From contig NC_036443.1 of the NCBI RefSeq assembly GCF_002775205.1, positions 19,935,266 through 19,999,265 of the forward strand: a DNA stretch of 64,000 nt. Direction: 5' to 3'. Below are positions 1-29,223 of this stretch, piece by piece. This DNA comes from Xiphophorus maculatus. Its lineage: Eukaryota; Chordata; Actinopteri; Cyprinodontiformes; Poeciliidae. The position numbers were made by a program, and so were the translations under genes. Within the stretch, counting starts at the first letter, position 1. Each line of letters begins with the position of its first letter. The notes beneath the pieces are model-generated. The model was not told where the DNA came from and did not search any database. It saw nothing but the letters and a program-made list of their open reading frames with translations.

Positions 1-686
1 AGCGGTCACCGTTATAAATAACCTCGTCTTACTTTTACATTTCAGAACCAAAAACGGTATTTAAAAAATATGAGTAAAAACATTTTTAGTAAAACGAATG
101 CAAAATTATACCGTATTTACAAGAAGATAGCGGTTCGCCAGTCTGAAATATTATCTATACTAATACTATGTTTTGTTTTTTTAATTTAAAAAATGTTTAT
201 TGATTTACTTTACATTACCCCAGAGGTGCCAAAAACCGATTACTCCAACTTCTAAGTCCAACCTGGGTCCAGGATACACATTCAGTGTCGGAGAGAGAGC
301 TTTGAATGGCTACAGAACAAGATTTTGCGCTTCGTGCAGGTTCTTGTTCCCATGATGCAATGCGCCAAATTGAAAATACGGGAAAAATACCTGTAAAATG
401 TAAAAACGGAAAATTCCTTCAAATTTCTACTGTACATTTTACCGTTTTTTTACAGTTTTTTTTACAGTGCATTTATTTTAAAAATTACATTTTGAAATGT
501 ATAACTTGAGGAATAATCACCCTATAAGTTATACTTCAGCATACTCCTTTTCAGACTCATAATCACCGATGTGATGTGTTTTTTTATTGTTTTTGTTTTT
601 GTTGTTTTTTTTTGTTTGTTTCTTTTTTAAAAGAAATATATTCTGTACTTTGTGTCGTTTACACTGTCGGTGAAAGGTTTGTCTGA

Positions 687-688
<2 letters not shown>

Positions 689-717
<29 letters not shown>

Positions 718-735
718 CTAAAACTAAACTAAACT
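689..735. repeat. (TAAAC)n-type pentanucleotide microsatellite
   Basis: About nine near-perfect tandem copies of a TAAAC-type unit follow an AAATAAAC string. A short tandem array at the end of a diverged, unrecognised repeat would fit the 3' tail of a non-LTR element, but no body of such an element is recognisable upstream. Confidence 0.85.
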
Positions 736-2583
736 ATGTTACAAAATAAAGCAGGTGTTATATTCTAAGAAAAATAAAGTCCTAGATATATGAAATACCA
801 AAAAATGGTTTATTTAAAGACATGCTTTGTTTAATGCCTCCATTTGCTTTGGCACAAACTTTTAATCATGACTAATAAAATGCTAATAAAATTGTTGTCT
901 AATCTTTTATTGTGTGTTCAAGTTTTGATTTCAAGTTTATAAATTTGTATGTTTCTTCATCTAACAGTCAGTGAGATTATTGAGCCTGCAGGATACCGAC
1001 CTTTCCTCCTGGCATGATTTTCTTTCTCTTGCTACCCTAAATATTTGAAGAATTACCTAACAAGAGATACTGTGTTAGAAAAAAAGAGAAGTCCACATTC
1101 TGCTGAAATTAAACAAATCGGGAGGGATTTACTACAGAAACCATGTGCATATATTGGATAAAAAGACAATCTTTTCAATATAATTTTTCTAAAATTAAAT
1201 CAGGCGTAACTTGTGTTTCGTTAAATATACAGCATGGGAAAATTCAGCTTTGTATATTAGAGTATCATCTTTAGTGGTATACCTATGATTTAAAATCCAT
1301 TGTTGGTGATGAGAAAATTGATTTATATTTCAAATATTTTTTCCAACAAACTTTTATGAGAAGTTTGTGGAAGGAAACACAAAATGTTTGACCCAAGTCA
1401 TACAATTTAAAGGCAAACCTGCTAATACAGAGAAAATGTATGGAAATTTCTGTTTTAAAACACATTAATGAATCTTTGACATATTCACCCATTTGTGTTG
1501 CACTTAGTATACAGAAATTATTTTGGTTATTCTAGCTGACATAGAACAAAAGAAGTTTAGTCTGATTTATCTTCAGACAGTGAGGACAAAAGGTATATGT
1601 GCCTTTTTATTTGATGTGTGGATCTGGTTTCAACTGTATGTCTGTAACAACTATATTTCAGATTTTGGTCTCAGTAATATTATTGTCCCACAGTTTATCC
1701 TGTTTCAAATCATTTTACACCTTTTTTGCTACAACTATTTAGTCATTCTGTCTGCTGTGGGTAGGCCTGAGGCCCCTTTATTTTTTGGGCTCAAAGAGTC
1801 AATTTGAACTGAATTTTAGCTGGTTCAAACGCAACCGTCCTCCTTAAAAATATGAGCTATTGAGTCTTAATCCTTAGCTGAAAAGCGAGGGCCCCTTCAG
1901 GTGGCGTATTTTTTATTTATTTTTTGACAAAATAAGCCGCTTTTATTAAGAACAGCTTTGCTAGCGACCATCTACACACTTCAGAGTCAGAACAGTATGA
2001 GATCTGAAAGATCCTTGGCAGCTCTGTGCTCTCAGTCTTTCACTTTGTGGTTTCCCTTCATCCTACGGAACAAAGCACCCCATCTTTGGGCCCCAATGAG
2101 ACCTCCATGTGGGGACCACCTCCCTGTTCTGTTGGACTTCATCACAGCTGCCTGTGGAAGTGTTAAATTTCACCACATCTAAGATGAACTGACATCACTC
2201 TTAAGGTTTTTGTCTGTCTTACTGTCATATGAAAACATCTGGCACTGCTGCGTAAACAGACGACAGAAAACAGAGACTGGTCCTTTTATTGGTAGAGTGA
2301 GATCACAGTTAGATTACTCACAAATCATTAATTGTGACTTTTTTCCCCATCTTATTGAAAACTACTGTGTCAGGCTAAAAAAAAAAAATAAAGATTAGCT
2401 TTCCTTAAAGAAAAAAAATCTTTCATTTGCACTTGAATGTAACATTTCAAGTGTTACATCTTGAGGACTGATAATACATCTTAATATTAACCTTAGCGAA
2501 AAACAAATTAGGCAGAACATAATTTAATAAGTTTAAACTTCTTCCCACACAATTTTACATTTAACTTAAAATACTGTTTTAGC

Positions 2584-2584
<1 letters not shown>

Positions 2585-2679
<95 letters not shown>
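2585..2679. repeat. (AAT)n microsatellite, about 31 units
   Basis: A continuous, uninterrupted run of ATA/AAT triplets about 95 bases long. Its purity suggests an active, length-polymorphic microsatellite. Confidence 0.97.
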
Positions 2680-2680
<1 letters not shown>

Positions 2681-4988
2681 TCATATCAGAAATTTTCTGA
2701 TGTATTTAGAATAACTAAAACATAAACACTAAACAAACATTTGATATTAATGCTAAAATATCTCTAGTGTTAGGAAAGATGCAACAAAATGATTTAAAAA
2801 AAAATCTATTTAAAACTTAAACACTTTTATTGTTCACCAAGCTAAAGTATATTTTCACGGAAGCCTAACCTTTATGCATACTGCTAACCAAAATAAATCT
2901 AAAAATAATTATTTTGAAAGGTCCATTTTTGCATATGACCCACTTTCAAGAGAACTTCCCTCTGAACAGTGTATGGGTAAAGGTCCCATACACTCAAGCT
3001 AGAGAAAGTAGGCACAGTAAGATGTCTTTTTAACTGAATCACCCCTGAGGGTACAACAAAAATCAAGACACACGTCTTACGTAATGCACAGGCTACTGTT
3101 GTTTTGCTGTCCTTTGTGCCCTCACCAACATCACTGTCCCTACCTTCTGCACACACTGACCTATCCCCCTTCTCTTTTTTTTATTTTTATCTTCACAGTG
3201 ACTCTGCCTGAAGCAGAGACGCAGCTTCTGCCCAGCTGAAGTGGAGCGAGGATGAAAGCTGAGTCACATTCTCATTAACTCGCATGGCTGCACTCTGCTC
3301 CACAAAAATAAAACAGTCCTATGGATGTACAACACGCACATCCACAGATGAAACAGCCGCACACATAGGCCTCCGCTTGCTCGAAGACACGTCAAAAAAC
3401 ATTTATCACATTAGAGCCTGATGGCCGTGCAGATCTAAAAAGAGTCCTTAGAAGAAGGAAACTAAAAAGTAGCTCTGTCATTCCTTTACATGGACATCAA
3501 ACCTCCCAGACGGTCATGCTGTCACCAGAGAGTCACAGCAGCCCTGAGCACTGACAGCAGATAACTGCAACCTCTGCTATAAAAAGATCAGCTGACACAG
3601 TCTGAAAGTGCCTATAGATAAACATATGGACATCAAAACACTCAGCGAGGATAATTTTTTTGAGCTAACACACTACTCTGATCCAGGAAAATACTATTCT
3701 GATCCAGGGAATGTTCTGAAGAAACACCCACTGCTGTGGCATCCTGTGGGCATCTCCACCATCCCTTCAAACACCATAGATTGTTCTTAAAGCGATTAGT
3801 CAAGGAAGCTGGCAGAGACAATTCATCCAATGAAAGTGTCAAAAAGCTGAATAAACCACATGGACTCTCTGTAGTAATAGAGATCAATCTGTGCTGCCAT
3901 CTAGAGCCCAATTTTAGCACATTTAAAATTGGCCACATTTAGAAATGATTTAATTCTCTTTAAAGTATGTTTCAATAACTTTTTGAACATTTGAGTTGAG
4001 AACATTTCATTAAATTCAATTCTGTTTATTTATACAGATCCTCTTTATAGAAAATAATAATAATCTAAGGCACTTTCCATCTCAAAGCATCCAGTTCATG
4101 TCTAAATGCATAGAAATATGAATTTAATTTAACCCAACCATACAGACACATTCAAATATAGTGGAATACATTCCATTTCAATGCTAGTTATAATACAATA
4201 CTGTGAAAGACTTTAGAGCCACTCCTCCTCACTGAGTAAGCAAATTGTAACAGTGGACAGAAACAACCTGCTTCACAGGAAATGATGTCCGATGACTGAC
4301 TGGGCGTTAAGAACAGCCGAAGCAGAACTCGCAGAGAACAAACAAAGAAATAACAACAACAACAAAACAGAAGCACTGATTCAGCACTTTACACAGTAAG
4401 AAAGGCTGGAAACACAAACTATATTAGAAATTTAAACTTCTAAAAATTTATTTTCGATCAATGATTTTCAAGCGTTTCAGTTCAAATAATTTACAATGGA
4501 AGAGACTAGTGGTTCAATATATACAGATCCATTCAATGAACTCCAATATCACTGAAAAGTTCATTTTTTGAGTAACTCAATTCAATAAGTGAAACACATT
4601 GTGTAGCTTAATTACACACAGATTGATGTTCTCGAGTCTTTATTCCAGTTAATTATGATAAAGCTAATGAAAATCCAACATTTGTGGTCCAAATATTATA
4701 TTAAACCAATAGGTCTTAAATACCTTTATTCTGCTTACTTTAAATGAAAAAGACAATCAATATTAAAATTTACAGGCTCATAATTTTTTTAATAACCATA
4801 TTGTAAAACAATCCACACTGTACTCTCCGTTTTATAGTTCTAAAGTCATAAAAGAGCATCATAAAAGTTTTTTATAGTATCATCAGATTTTAAAAAAAGA
4901 GATTATATAACCATGAACCAATTTCCATGACGTTTGTAAACAATAATACCAGTGCATGTTTGTCTGATCTGATCAAAGATCTATGGTT

Positions 4989-7038
4989 TCACACCTCTTC
5001 TGTCTTGACGAACATCTTTGCCTTCTTCTGACGTTCCGACTTGGGTTTCTTCTTTTTTTGATGCAAATCAAACTCTCTCTTCATTTTTAGTCCCTTGCAC
5101 TCTCGTTCACGCTCTTCTTCGTTTTTTGGCTGCTTTAAACCTGTCATTTCTTTGAGGTTCTGAAACTTCTTGAGGTCACCACAGAATAAAACCTGAAAGA
5201 GGCAAATAAGTGGTAGCAGCAGATCCACAGTGAAAGAGATGGAAACATAGTGGATGATGATACGTACCGAATGGGCCCAACCTGCATATGGCCCCCACAG
5301 CTTTCTGAAAAAATCCCCTGCAGAGAAAAAGTTCATTAGATATTTTGTTTTTGTAGGAGGAGAACTTCAACAATGTGTGGAAAAGCCGACCTATATCTTT
5401 GTGAACTTTTTCTGTGAGGGTCTTTTGTCCGTTATCAGAAGTATACTTATAGTCCCGCTTAGCGATCTGCCAAACATGTGTGTCCACAGGAACGGCCTCA
5501 CACTTATCCAGACACATCAGACAAACACAGTCTGCCACCTACAACAAATACTAATTATTACTTCATGTCTTAATATCTGCTCTAAAATTAATATCAATAA
5601 AATGTAAGGATCTAACATGTTTGCGTTCTGTCTCACTTTGGTGCCAACTCCAGGGAGGGTTCGGAGAGAATCACGGGCCTCCAGATACGGGACGTTTCGT
5701 AAACCAACAAGCCACTGGGGCCCGTGTGTGTCCAGGATCTGCTTAGCACTCTGCTGAAGGAACCGAGCTCTGTAGCCAAAGCCCAGATCCCTGAGACGTT
5801 CCTCTACACCGCTGTCTGCAGATCACAAGAGCAGCATATATGAAATAATAAACTTTTATTTTTCTGTGAAAAAGAAAAAGCTGTTGAAAAGGACATTATG
5901 AAGTACTAAATGTGGGTACATCAGACAAAAAGCACCACAATAAAAGAACCAACAATAGCCCCTCATGAAAAGTAAAATATGCCGTAGTTCAACAGTGACT
6001 TGAAAAATTAGTTACTTTTACACAACACCTAAACCTAACCCTAATTTCTTTTTGGGAAGAAAAAAAAATTGAAATCATACAATTTTCCTTTCATTTGATA
6101 CCTTGAAATTTGTGATTAACATGAAAAAGTTCCACTTTAATGAAACATAGACTTTTTTCTGTTTTATCTGCAAAATGATAAGTGTTTGAAAATAATATTA
6201 TTTGTACGGGTGTAGAGAGACTTGGTCAATCCTGTAAAGGGCGTGCAAATCCTAATGCAAAGTTTCATGCACCTGCCAGTGCGGACAGTGTCGGAAAGTC
6301 ATGGTAGGAGGTTTGATCCAGCTGACAGAGAGGGCTCCCCAGAGTCTGACACAATCTCTCCACCATGCCCTGAATACGCGAGATGTGGTTGTTGGAAGTG
6401 CAAATGAAGGAAAAAAGGCATTCTATGGGGTCCTGACGCAACATCCGCACACCTGCAAAAACACCAAGCAGTGCATTTTAGATCGGGTTCAATTCACTGT
6501 GAAACAGTAACATGCATACATGAACAAACACACTAACCTGTAAAGATGTCAGAAATCTTCTTGAAGTGAGAGTCTGCTGCACCCCACTCCTTGTATAGAT
6601 CCCCCAGCTTCACATGCAACTGGAAGTAGTCTCTCAGCATCTCTGCTTCCACCTCAGAGTGGTGCGAGGCACTGACAGACTCTGCCCTCAGAGAGTCTTC
6701 TGAGCTGTTTTCTCCACCAGCTCCACTCTGGTGTGTGTACACATAGTACCAAAGAGTGTCTTCTGTTTGAGTCAGGGTCCAAACACGCCCCCCTATGACT
6801 CCAGTCCAGTGCCCCTCTGCAGTTTCTCTCCAGCTGTGAATTAATTAAATGATGCTTAAATGGAAAAACACAGGAATACGCGCAACTTCCGGTTCATTTA
6901 ATACTATGATTGATCTGTAAACACTCACCGGAAAGTTTGTCCACAAGCAAGGGTGAGCTCCAGTCGCAGCTCCGACTTTGCGCATGGCAAAGATCGCCAC
7001 AATTTGGCCCCTGAAGACAACACCGCATGTTTGGCCAT
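4989..7038 (-). CDS. ogg1: 8-oxoguanine DNA glycosylase/AP lyase
   Basis: Base-excision repair enzyme that removes 8-oxoguanine opposite cytosine. Seven exons read on the minus strand: 6929-7038, 6538-6833, 6273-6452, 5637-5815, 5391-5538, 5268-5317, 4989-5192. All have GT-AG borders and together give 1167 bases, 388 aa plus stop (human protein 345 aa). The N-terminal part carries SELRLEL, GQTFRW and VWTLTQTED. The helix-hairpin-helix core includes [27 protein letters not shown] and [11 protein letters not shown]. By family knowledge, the catalytic lysine is K255 (last codon of exon 4) and the catalytic aspartate is D274. WGPYAGWA closes the fold. The C-terminus is longer and more basic than in human, with KKKKPKSE and ERQKKAK, a likely nuclear signal. 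The start at 7038 is the Met before [12 protein letters not shown]. The gene faces away from qars1. Confidence 0.95.
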
Positions 7039-8099
7039 ACGTGTTTGGAGCTAAAAGATGCCTTTACTGACCGATAAACGATCTGTAGTAAAAACGCATT
7101 GATTTATCGGCATGCGACATGCAGAGAAATGAAAAGCGACTGTACAGATAGTTATATAGTGGGTTCACTCTTTACCCGTCAACCGGCAAAATCTCCGGGT
7201 GACTAGTTGCGAGGGAGGAGTTTCTATAGTAGATAGAGGTGGAAGCAGGTGGGAGATGGTCTCACCCTAAATATTTGAAGACCACACACCGATTAGGCAA
7301 GAAGATAAAAAGGCACACAATTACCACCAGTTGACTTAATAATTATTTGTTTTCTCTTTTGCTGCCAACAGCCCTGCTGTGACATGTACTCCCCTAGATC
7401 TTTCAAAGTTGGATGTGATATATGGCACTAAAATGCTAGCAGCAAAACTATAAGGTTATCTACAGTCAGTAATTGAACAAAGTGAATATGATGAACATTA
7501 TGAATTCTGGGCACATGTGGTGCACAGATATTTTGCATGCAGTTTGGACCAGATTTTTTACAGCCCTGAGTTGGCTAAGATTGAGTGCCGCCGGTTTCCT
7601 CGCCGGCTGATAAATGGAGCGGAGCCAACTGAAGGAGCCATCAAAACTTTCACAGAGTTAACACAGAAAATGACGGACAGAAAATAAGTTACACTGCGAT
7701 GGAAATATTCACACATGTAAAAAAATAAAATAAAAAAAAGAGCGCTTTTCTGTTTTTAAAATGATGTCTCACGTAAATAAAATTTGATTATGTTACAAAT
7801 CTTTGCTAAATAGTGACTGAACTATCAATCTGATGCAACGTTACTCTAATTCTGGAAGTCCCTCCCTCGCTGATGTCAACAAACAGTTGATTGGTTAATA
7901 GACTTATCCTGTAATCAAAGCTCATTCGTAATTGGTCAATTCTATGTGTGGGGTTGGTGCCCTATTGGCTAATAATTTTCTAGCGTAATATTTTTGGTTT
8001 GCGTTGGACAGGAAGTCTCTCTTTCGCTCTTCCTCTGAGGAGACGGAAAGTGTGCGGCGGCGTTGTGTCTGTGGTGGTACCGATTTCTAAAGTGGACTA
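7039..8099. promoter_or_regulatory. Divergent ogg1/qars1 intergenic promoter region
   Basis: About 1.06 kb separates the two divergent start codons. Upstream of qars1 there are three inverted CCAAT boxes (ATTGG at 7890-7894, 7931-7935 and 7964-7968), spaced 41 and 33 bases apart, as seen in NF-Y-type promoters. A pyrimidine-rich stretch around 8010-8035 would suit a terminal oligopyrimidine start site. No TATA box is placed convincingly. The middle of the interval holds an unexplained coding-like stretch, listed separately. Promoter function is inferred from position and motifs only. Confidence 0.6.
7373..7687 (+). pseudogene. Unrecognised coding-like relic or hidden last exon
   Basis: A plus-strand frame is open from 7454 to the TAA at 7685-7687 (77 codons). 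It is open again before a single TAA at 7451-7453, back to a polypyrimidine tract and CAACAG that resembles a splice acceptor at about 7371. The predicted peptide looks like real protein rather than translated noise: it contains SEYDEHYEFWAHVVHR, then RYFACSLDQIFYSPELAK, then ECRRFPRRLINGAEP, and ends TQKMTDRK. The upstream part reads DLSKLDVIYGTKMLAA. I do not recognise the family. It may be the last exon of a small gene, a processed pseudogene, or a domesticated transposon fragment. No upstream exon or start codon was found. Confidence 0.35.
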
Positions 8100-16192
<8,093 letters not shown>

Positions 16193-17940
16193 TTGATTAA
16201 AAAAAAAAGAAGCTGTGCTTATTCCCCGGAGCCTTCAGATACTTGACCACTGTGTTTGTATCACTTATGTTGGAATGTCAGCAAGGACACAGACAGATCT
16301 GACTGAGACTGCTTTAAATTATATGCCTTTTCTTGTTGCCTGAAACATTTCTAATCAGCTCTTCTCATGTACGTCTCGTTTGACTGGTTCATAAGGGAAG
16401 CAGCAAACTTTGAGGCTGCTCTTTGGTTTGTCTTACGGCTTTACCAGTCAGTGTTAAGAGCCCCTTCAAGATTTGTGTGTGTTTTTGCTGCAGCAGTGAC
16501 TATCTGTTATGTGGGTACCTGTAAGCAACTTTGATTAAAAAAAAAGGGGCTTCTTGAGCAAATTTTATTATGACTGATGTTTTACGTTAAGGAGATGCTC
16601 TCAAATGCCATATTTGATTTTCTTACTGAGGTGGTACCATCCCATCTTGTGGTTTTTCAGACTCACATGGGTCCTTTGTACAGCAAAAAATAAAATTAAT
16701 ATGATAAAACTGTCTGCGTTTATGATATAGTGAGCATGTTTCCGTATCCATGTAAACGGCCAGTAATGCACTGATGGTTCTTGAATATTTATACTTACCA
16801 AAAGATTGCTCAATGGTTTGTAAACCAAATGTTCATGAAAAAGTGGGCTACATTTTCACACTATTGCTGAAGATACAAAGGGAGAGATTGTTTACTAATG
16901 CCAAGGTAGGGGAACCTTTTTTCCACAATAAAAGTAAACTTCAGACAGTGAACTTATAAATTCTTTAAAGAAAAAGCTTTTTGAGGGTGGAGTCAGACCA
17001 GGAAACATTATGAAGAACAGTTCCAGTAAATGAGTAAGAACTTTGGCTGCTGCAGCACAAATGACATTATTATGCCAGTGATTAATTTAGTCATGTCTTC
17101 AAAATCAGAAGTGATTACTAGAATAAACAATGAGGGAAAACCCAGATGATTATGTCATTTAGGGCTGTAGAGTAACTTGTACCGGTGTGCTTGACATTTT
17201 TTCTTAAGTGCACCTAAAGTTTTAACTGTGATGTTCTGAGTTTAAAAAATACAATACAGCTACAATGTTTAACTCTGTAGTCTACTGTATATTGGCAACA
17301 AAAATCAATGCTAAAGTAAAGCATGAAGACACCTGCTTTACATCACCACTTCTTCCAAGCTTATCTGAATCAGGATAATACTTTTAACTCAAGACTTGTT
17401 CAGGCAGCTCATAAACTCTGTACTCTTGGATAGATAAATGTAGCTAGTTTACCACTCTTTCGACCTTCATTCTCATTATAGCAGTACATAAAATCGCATT
17501 ATAGTATAACTACTACTACTGATGTAAACTGATTCATCACATATGGCATCAGAATAACAGTTGTATGGACAGGAATACTTTTGAGCTGAGATTTATATGA
17601 CCACAATAAGAGCACTTTAAACCATAAACATTAAACAACGTGGGATAACACCACGCCAGACTGAAGTGCATGGGAATTAACTCCCACCTGCCCAGAGCTT
17701 CGGAAGTCCCTACTAAATATTCGGTGCATCTCTCTGGCACCACCTTAAAAGATTTAGATGCCAGTGAGCCACTAGGAGCGTGTCTCTGGAAGAACTGTGT
17801 TTTAAGGTGGAACGATATCTGCGCCGTCAGCTCTGCTTTTCTGATTGTACGAGTCGCCTTTAACAGATTACAAAGCAACTGAAGATCCTCGCGATTTTAC
17901 CTGTCAGAAATATCGCGATAGCACCCCAGAGTTACAAATC
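16193..17940 (+). other. qars1 3' UTR and qars1-qrich1 intergenic DNA
   Basis: After the stop codon there is AT-rich sequence with polyadenylation candidates at 16534-16539 (ATTAAA) and 16689-16694 (AATAAA). No further exon chain is visible to about 17.9 kb. The short open frames at 17549-17882 on both strands have no family resemblance. Confidence 0.6.
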
Positions 17941-18779
17941 GGTAGCCTATTGGTTTGAGGACGCTGTTGTAAGATGGCGCCCAGCGGAATATGAGTCGGG
18001 TGGGAAAAAAAGGAAAAACTACAGCTAACGGAAAAAAAGCAACCCATTAGGTAGCTGCTAAAAACACCGACAATATTGCGCTGTCCAGCTTATTGGAGGA
18101 AAACCGTTGTGGACGACTTAAACTTCGAGCTGTTAGAGACAGGTAGCCAATATCCATGCTAATACTAGCCTATTAGCTTTAAGGTAATCAGAGAAAAACA
18201 GTAAAGCGCAACTGACGTATGATGGTTTGTCAGGAACTGATGGTTTGAACACACCTTTAATCTATTGCGAAGCGACAATTGCCACCTGAATTGTTGGATT
18301 TGACGCTTGTTTCCAACGACACCGTGATTGGCTTTATTTTGCAAACAACACGCGGCTAGTTAGCAATGCACCTGGCTAACCTAGCGCGTTGTGTAATCAA
18401 CAACTTGGTTGGGGTCTGTTCAGACATGTAGCCGTAAACATTACAGTAACATAAATCCAGTTTCAAGCGTGCCCGTTTCATCCTGAATATGTTACCAACC
18501 CAAGTCTTCTGCATTCGATTTGGAAAGTGACCGCGCTTTTGTCCCAGCTCGTTTACACTCAGCCGGAATTAACCCTTTCCTATTACAATCTCTCTCTGTG
18601 CTATCACCAGTCATTTAGCTCTGACTGCGTCCGACTGAAGCCGGTGTTGGATGATTTTAATGTAGTCATCTTTTTTTATTATTATTTTATTTATTATAGT
18701 TTTAATTGAAATTCAAAATTTCGCTTTATATCTTTTCCTCCAGGTTTCCATCTCATCTAAGGGATAACACTCTGCAGCT
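17941..18779 (+). promoter_or_regulatory. qrich1: qrich1 promoter and 5' untranslated region
   Basis: An inverted CCAAT box (ATTGG at 17949-17953) lies about 20 bases upstream of AAGATGGCG (17971), a YY1-type element often placed just downstream of TATA-less start sites. The coding first exon has a clean acceptor (CTCCAG) at about 18743, so at least one non-coding 5' exon must lie upstream, probably within about 17980-18200. The exact start site and exon 1 donor were not resolved. Confidence 0.5.
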
Positions 18780-27663
<8,884 letters not shown>

Positions 27664-29223
27664 GACTTGAAAGAGAAGTAAAAACAGAAGGGACTCCTCC
27701 TGTTTTCATCAGCCAGCCTTTGATAGCTCGTCATGAGTAGTTTGCTCTTCTGACTCTCCTCATTTTATTTTCTTTTGGGGTGGCATGTATCTGTTTATAT
27801 CACATGCCGGCCTACCTTGGACATGAACTGTAAATACACTTAAAAAATCAATATATAGGGAGATTTGTCTCATCGAGACAGTCCCCTTTTTTGTCTTCGT
27901 TATGGCCAAAGGATGTAGAGTCTAATAATCTTTTAGTGGACCTAAACGCTAATTTAAAAGTTATTTTATCTGTTGGTTCACTTCACCAACAGTCTGATAT
28001 AAATGTTAATTTTCTTACCTGTTTTAATCTGTAATATATTTCCAATTGTCACCATGGTTGGCCTACACTATGCTGCTTTTCCTTTTCCTATTTGTTGTTT
28101 TATTTCTTTGTCTGCCTTGGTCACTGTTGAGTCTCACAGTGAATATCTGAATTAAAAAAAGACAAACTAGGTATGGGAAAAGTCTTTTAAGTTATATACA
28201 TTTTCTTTTCCGATATCATTTTGTTTGTGTTGAGCCTACTTATTTGGAGATGCTGAGCTTTTGAGGTTGCCTGCTTAAGAGCACCCTCTGTTGGATCTTG
28301 GTGGTATTAAATCACATTAGTACTTAAATCCTCCATGGATTTGATTGCAACAGGCTGGCACCGCCTAATCTGCAGCTAATAGCACTTGCCACAGGGTGAA
28401 GGTGTGGCAAAGGCAGGACTTGGACGCTGACGTCTGCTGAATCCTTTATCTCTTGAGGACATTAAACACAAAGACTAAAGAGGGATCTAATGTATCATGT
28501 CTACTGTACTCCATAAAAGACTTAAAGTGGGTCAGCCCTACATGTTCTATAATGTATAGTACCAGTAGTTTCTCCATGAACCGTAATGGGATTCAGTCAT
28601 TTAAGGAGAATGCCAGTGCCTGTGTGTTTTTCAAACATGACCGTTTTTGTACAGCCACTACACCGTGTGTCTGCCTTTCTGTTGTCACCTCTGCACCCTG
28701 ATTGATAGACTTGATTGTGTATCATGAAAGAAATGCACAGTGGAAATTTTTTTCCAACAGTTGTTAATAAAATACATCTCAGCAGTCTTTGTCACCAATT
28801 AAGGTAAATAATTAGCTCTCTAGCTGCTCCCACCTGGAATCTTTGCTCATCATAAAAGGTTTTTTGTTGGTGACCTGATAAAAAGCCTCTGCCTGCAGTA
28901 TTTTTACTTCATGCAGCCTCCTTTTCTCAGGAATCAGAAGTGATTTGCAGAATAACAGGTTTAACCTGATGAATTATTCCCTTAGTTATTCCTCCTGGTT
29001 ACAGCACAAACTGCTGTGTCTTTGTTAAAGGCATTTATCTGCATGTTGTCGGGGCAGTTCTGTGCCTCTGGGCCGTCTCCTCGCGCTGCATGCACAGCGT
29101 TGCAGCTTTAGTCATTTCCTACACTTGTATAAAGCAGCATCTAGAAGCCCCCCCACTCCCCTCCCCCTTTTACATCCAATGAGATGGTTATCAGTTCTTC
29201 CATGCCTTTTTCAGAGAATATCT
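27664..29223 (+). other. qrich1 3' UTR and convergent intergenic DNA
   Basis: Long AT-rich sequence after the qrich1 stop, with a canonical AATAAA at 28766-28771. It ends at the stop codon of the convergent phosphatase gene (29224), so the 3' ends of the two genes face each other within about 0.5 kb. No other gene is visible. Confidence 0.6.

Larger units (their letters stand above)
1..4988. other. AT-rich intergenic region, no supported gene
   Basis: No exon chain or recognisable protein appears on either strand. Short open frames lack splice context and family resemblance. The region holds a pentanucleotide array near 690, an AAT microsatellite near 2.6 kb and a slightly GC-richer stretch at about 3180-3600. 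That stretch contains an AP-1-like TGAGTCA and a TATA-like string near 3579, neither tied to a gene. The last few hundred bases before 4989 are probably the ogg1 3' UTR, which is AT-rich with several TTTATT strings (AATAAA on the minus strand) near 4637 and 4734. Confidence 0.6.

Noticed and set aside
306-509. 67-codon open frame near the left edge
   Set aside because: Its composition turns to homopolymer-coded Phe/Lys, there is no splice context and no family resemblance.
2433-2461. Small inverted repeat TGTAACA/TGTTACA
   Set aside because: A seven-base stem is expected by chance in this much AT-rich DNA.
3579-3610. TATA-like string CTATAAAAAG as a promoter
   Set aside because: No coding exon or transcript start can be placed downstream of it in either direction.
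1036-7281. A shared string CCCTAAATATTTGAAGA at about 1035 and 7265
   Set aside because: Only 17 bases of AT-rich sequence with no further similarity around it; chance or a tiny repeat fragment.
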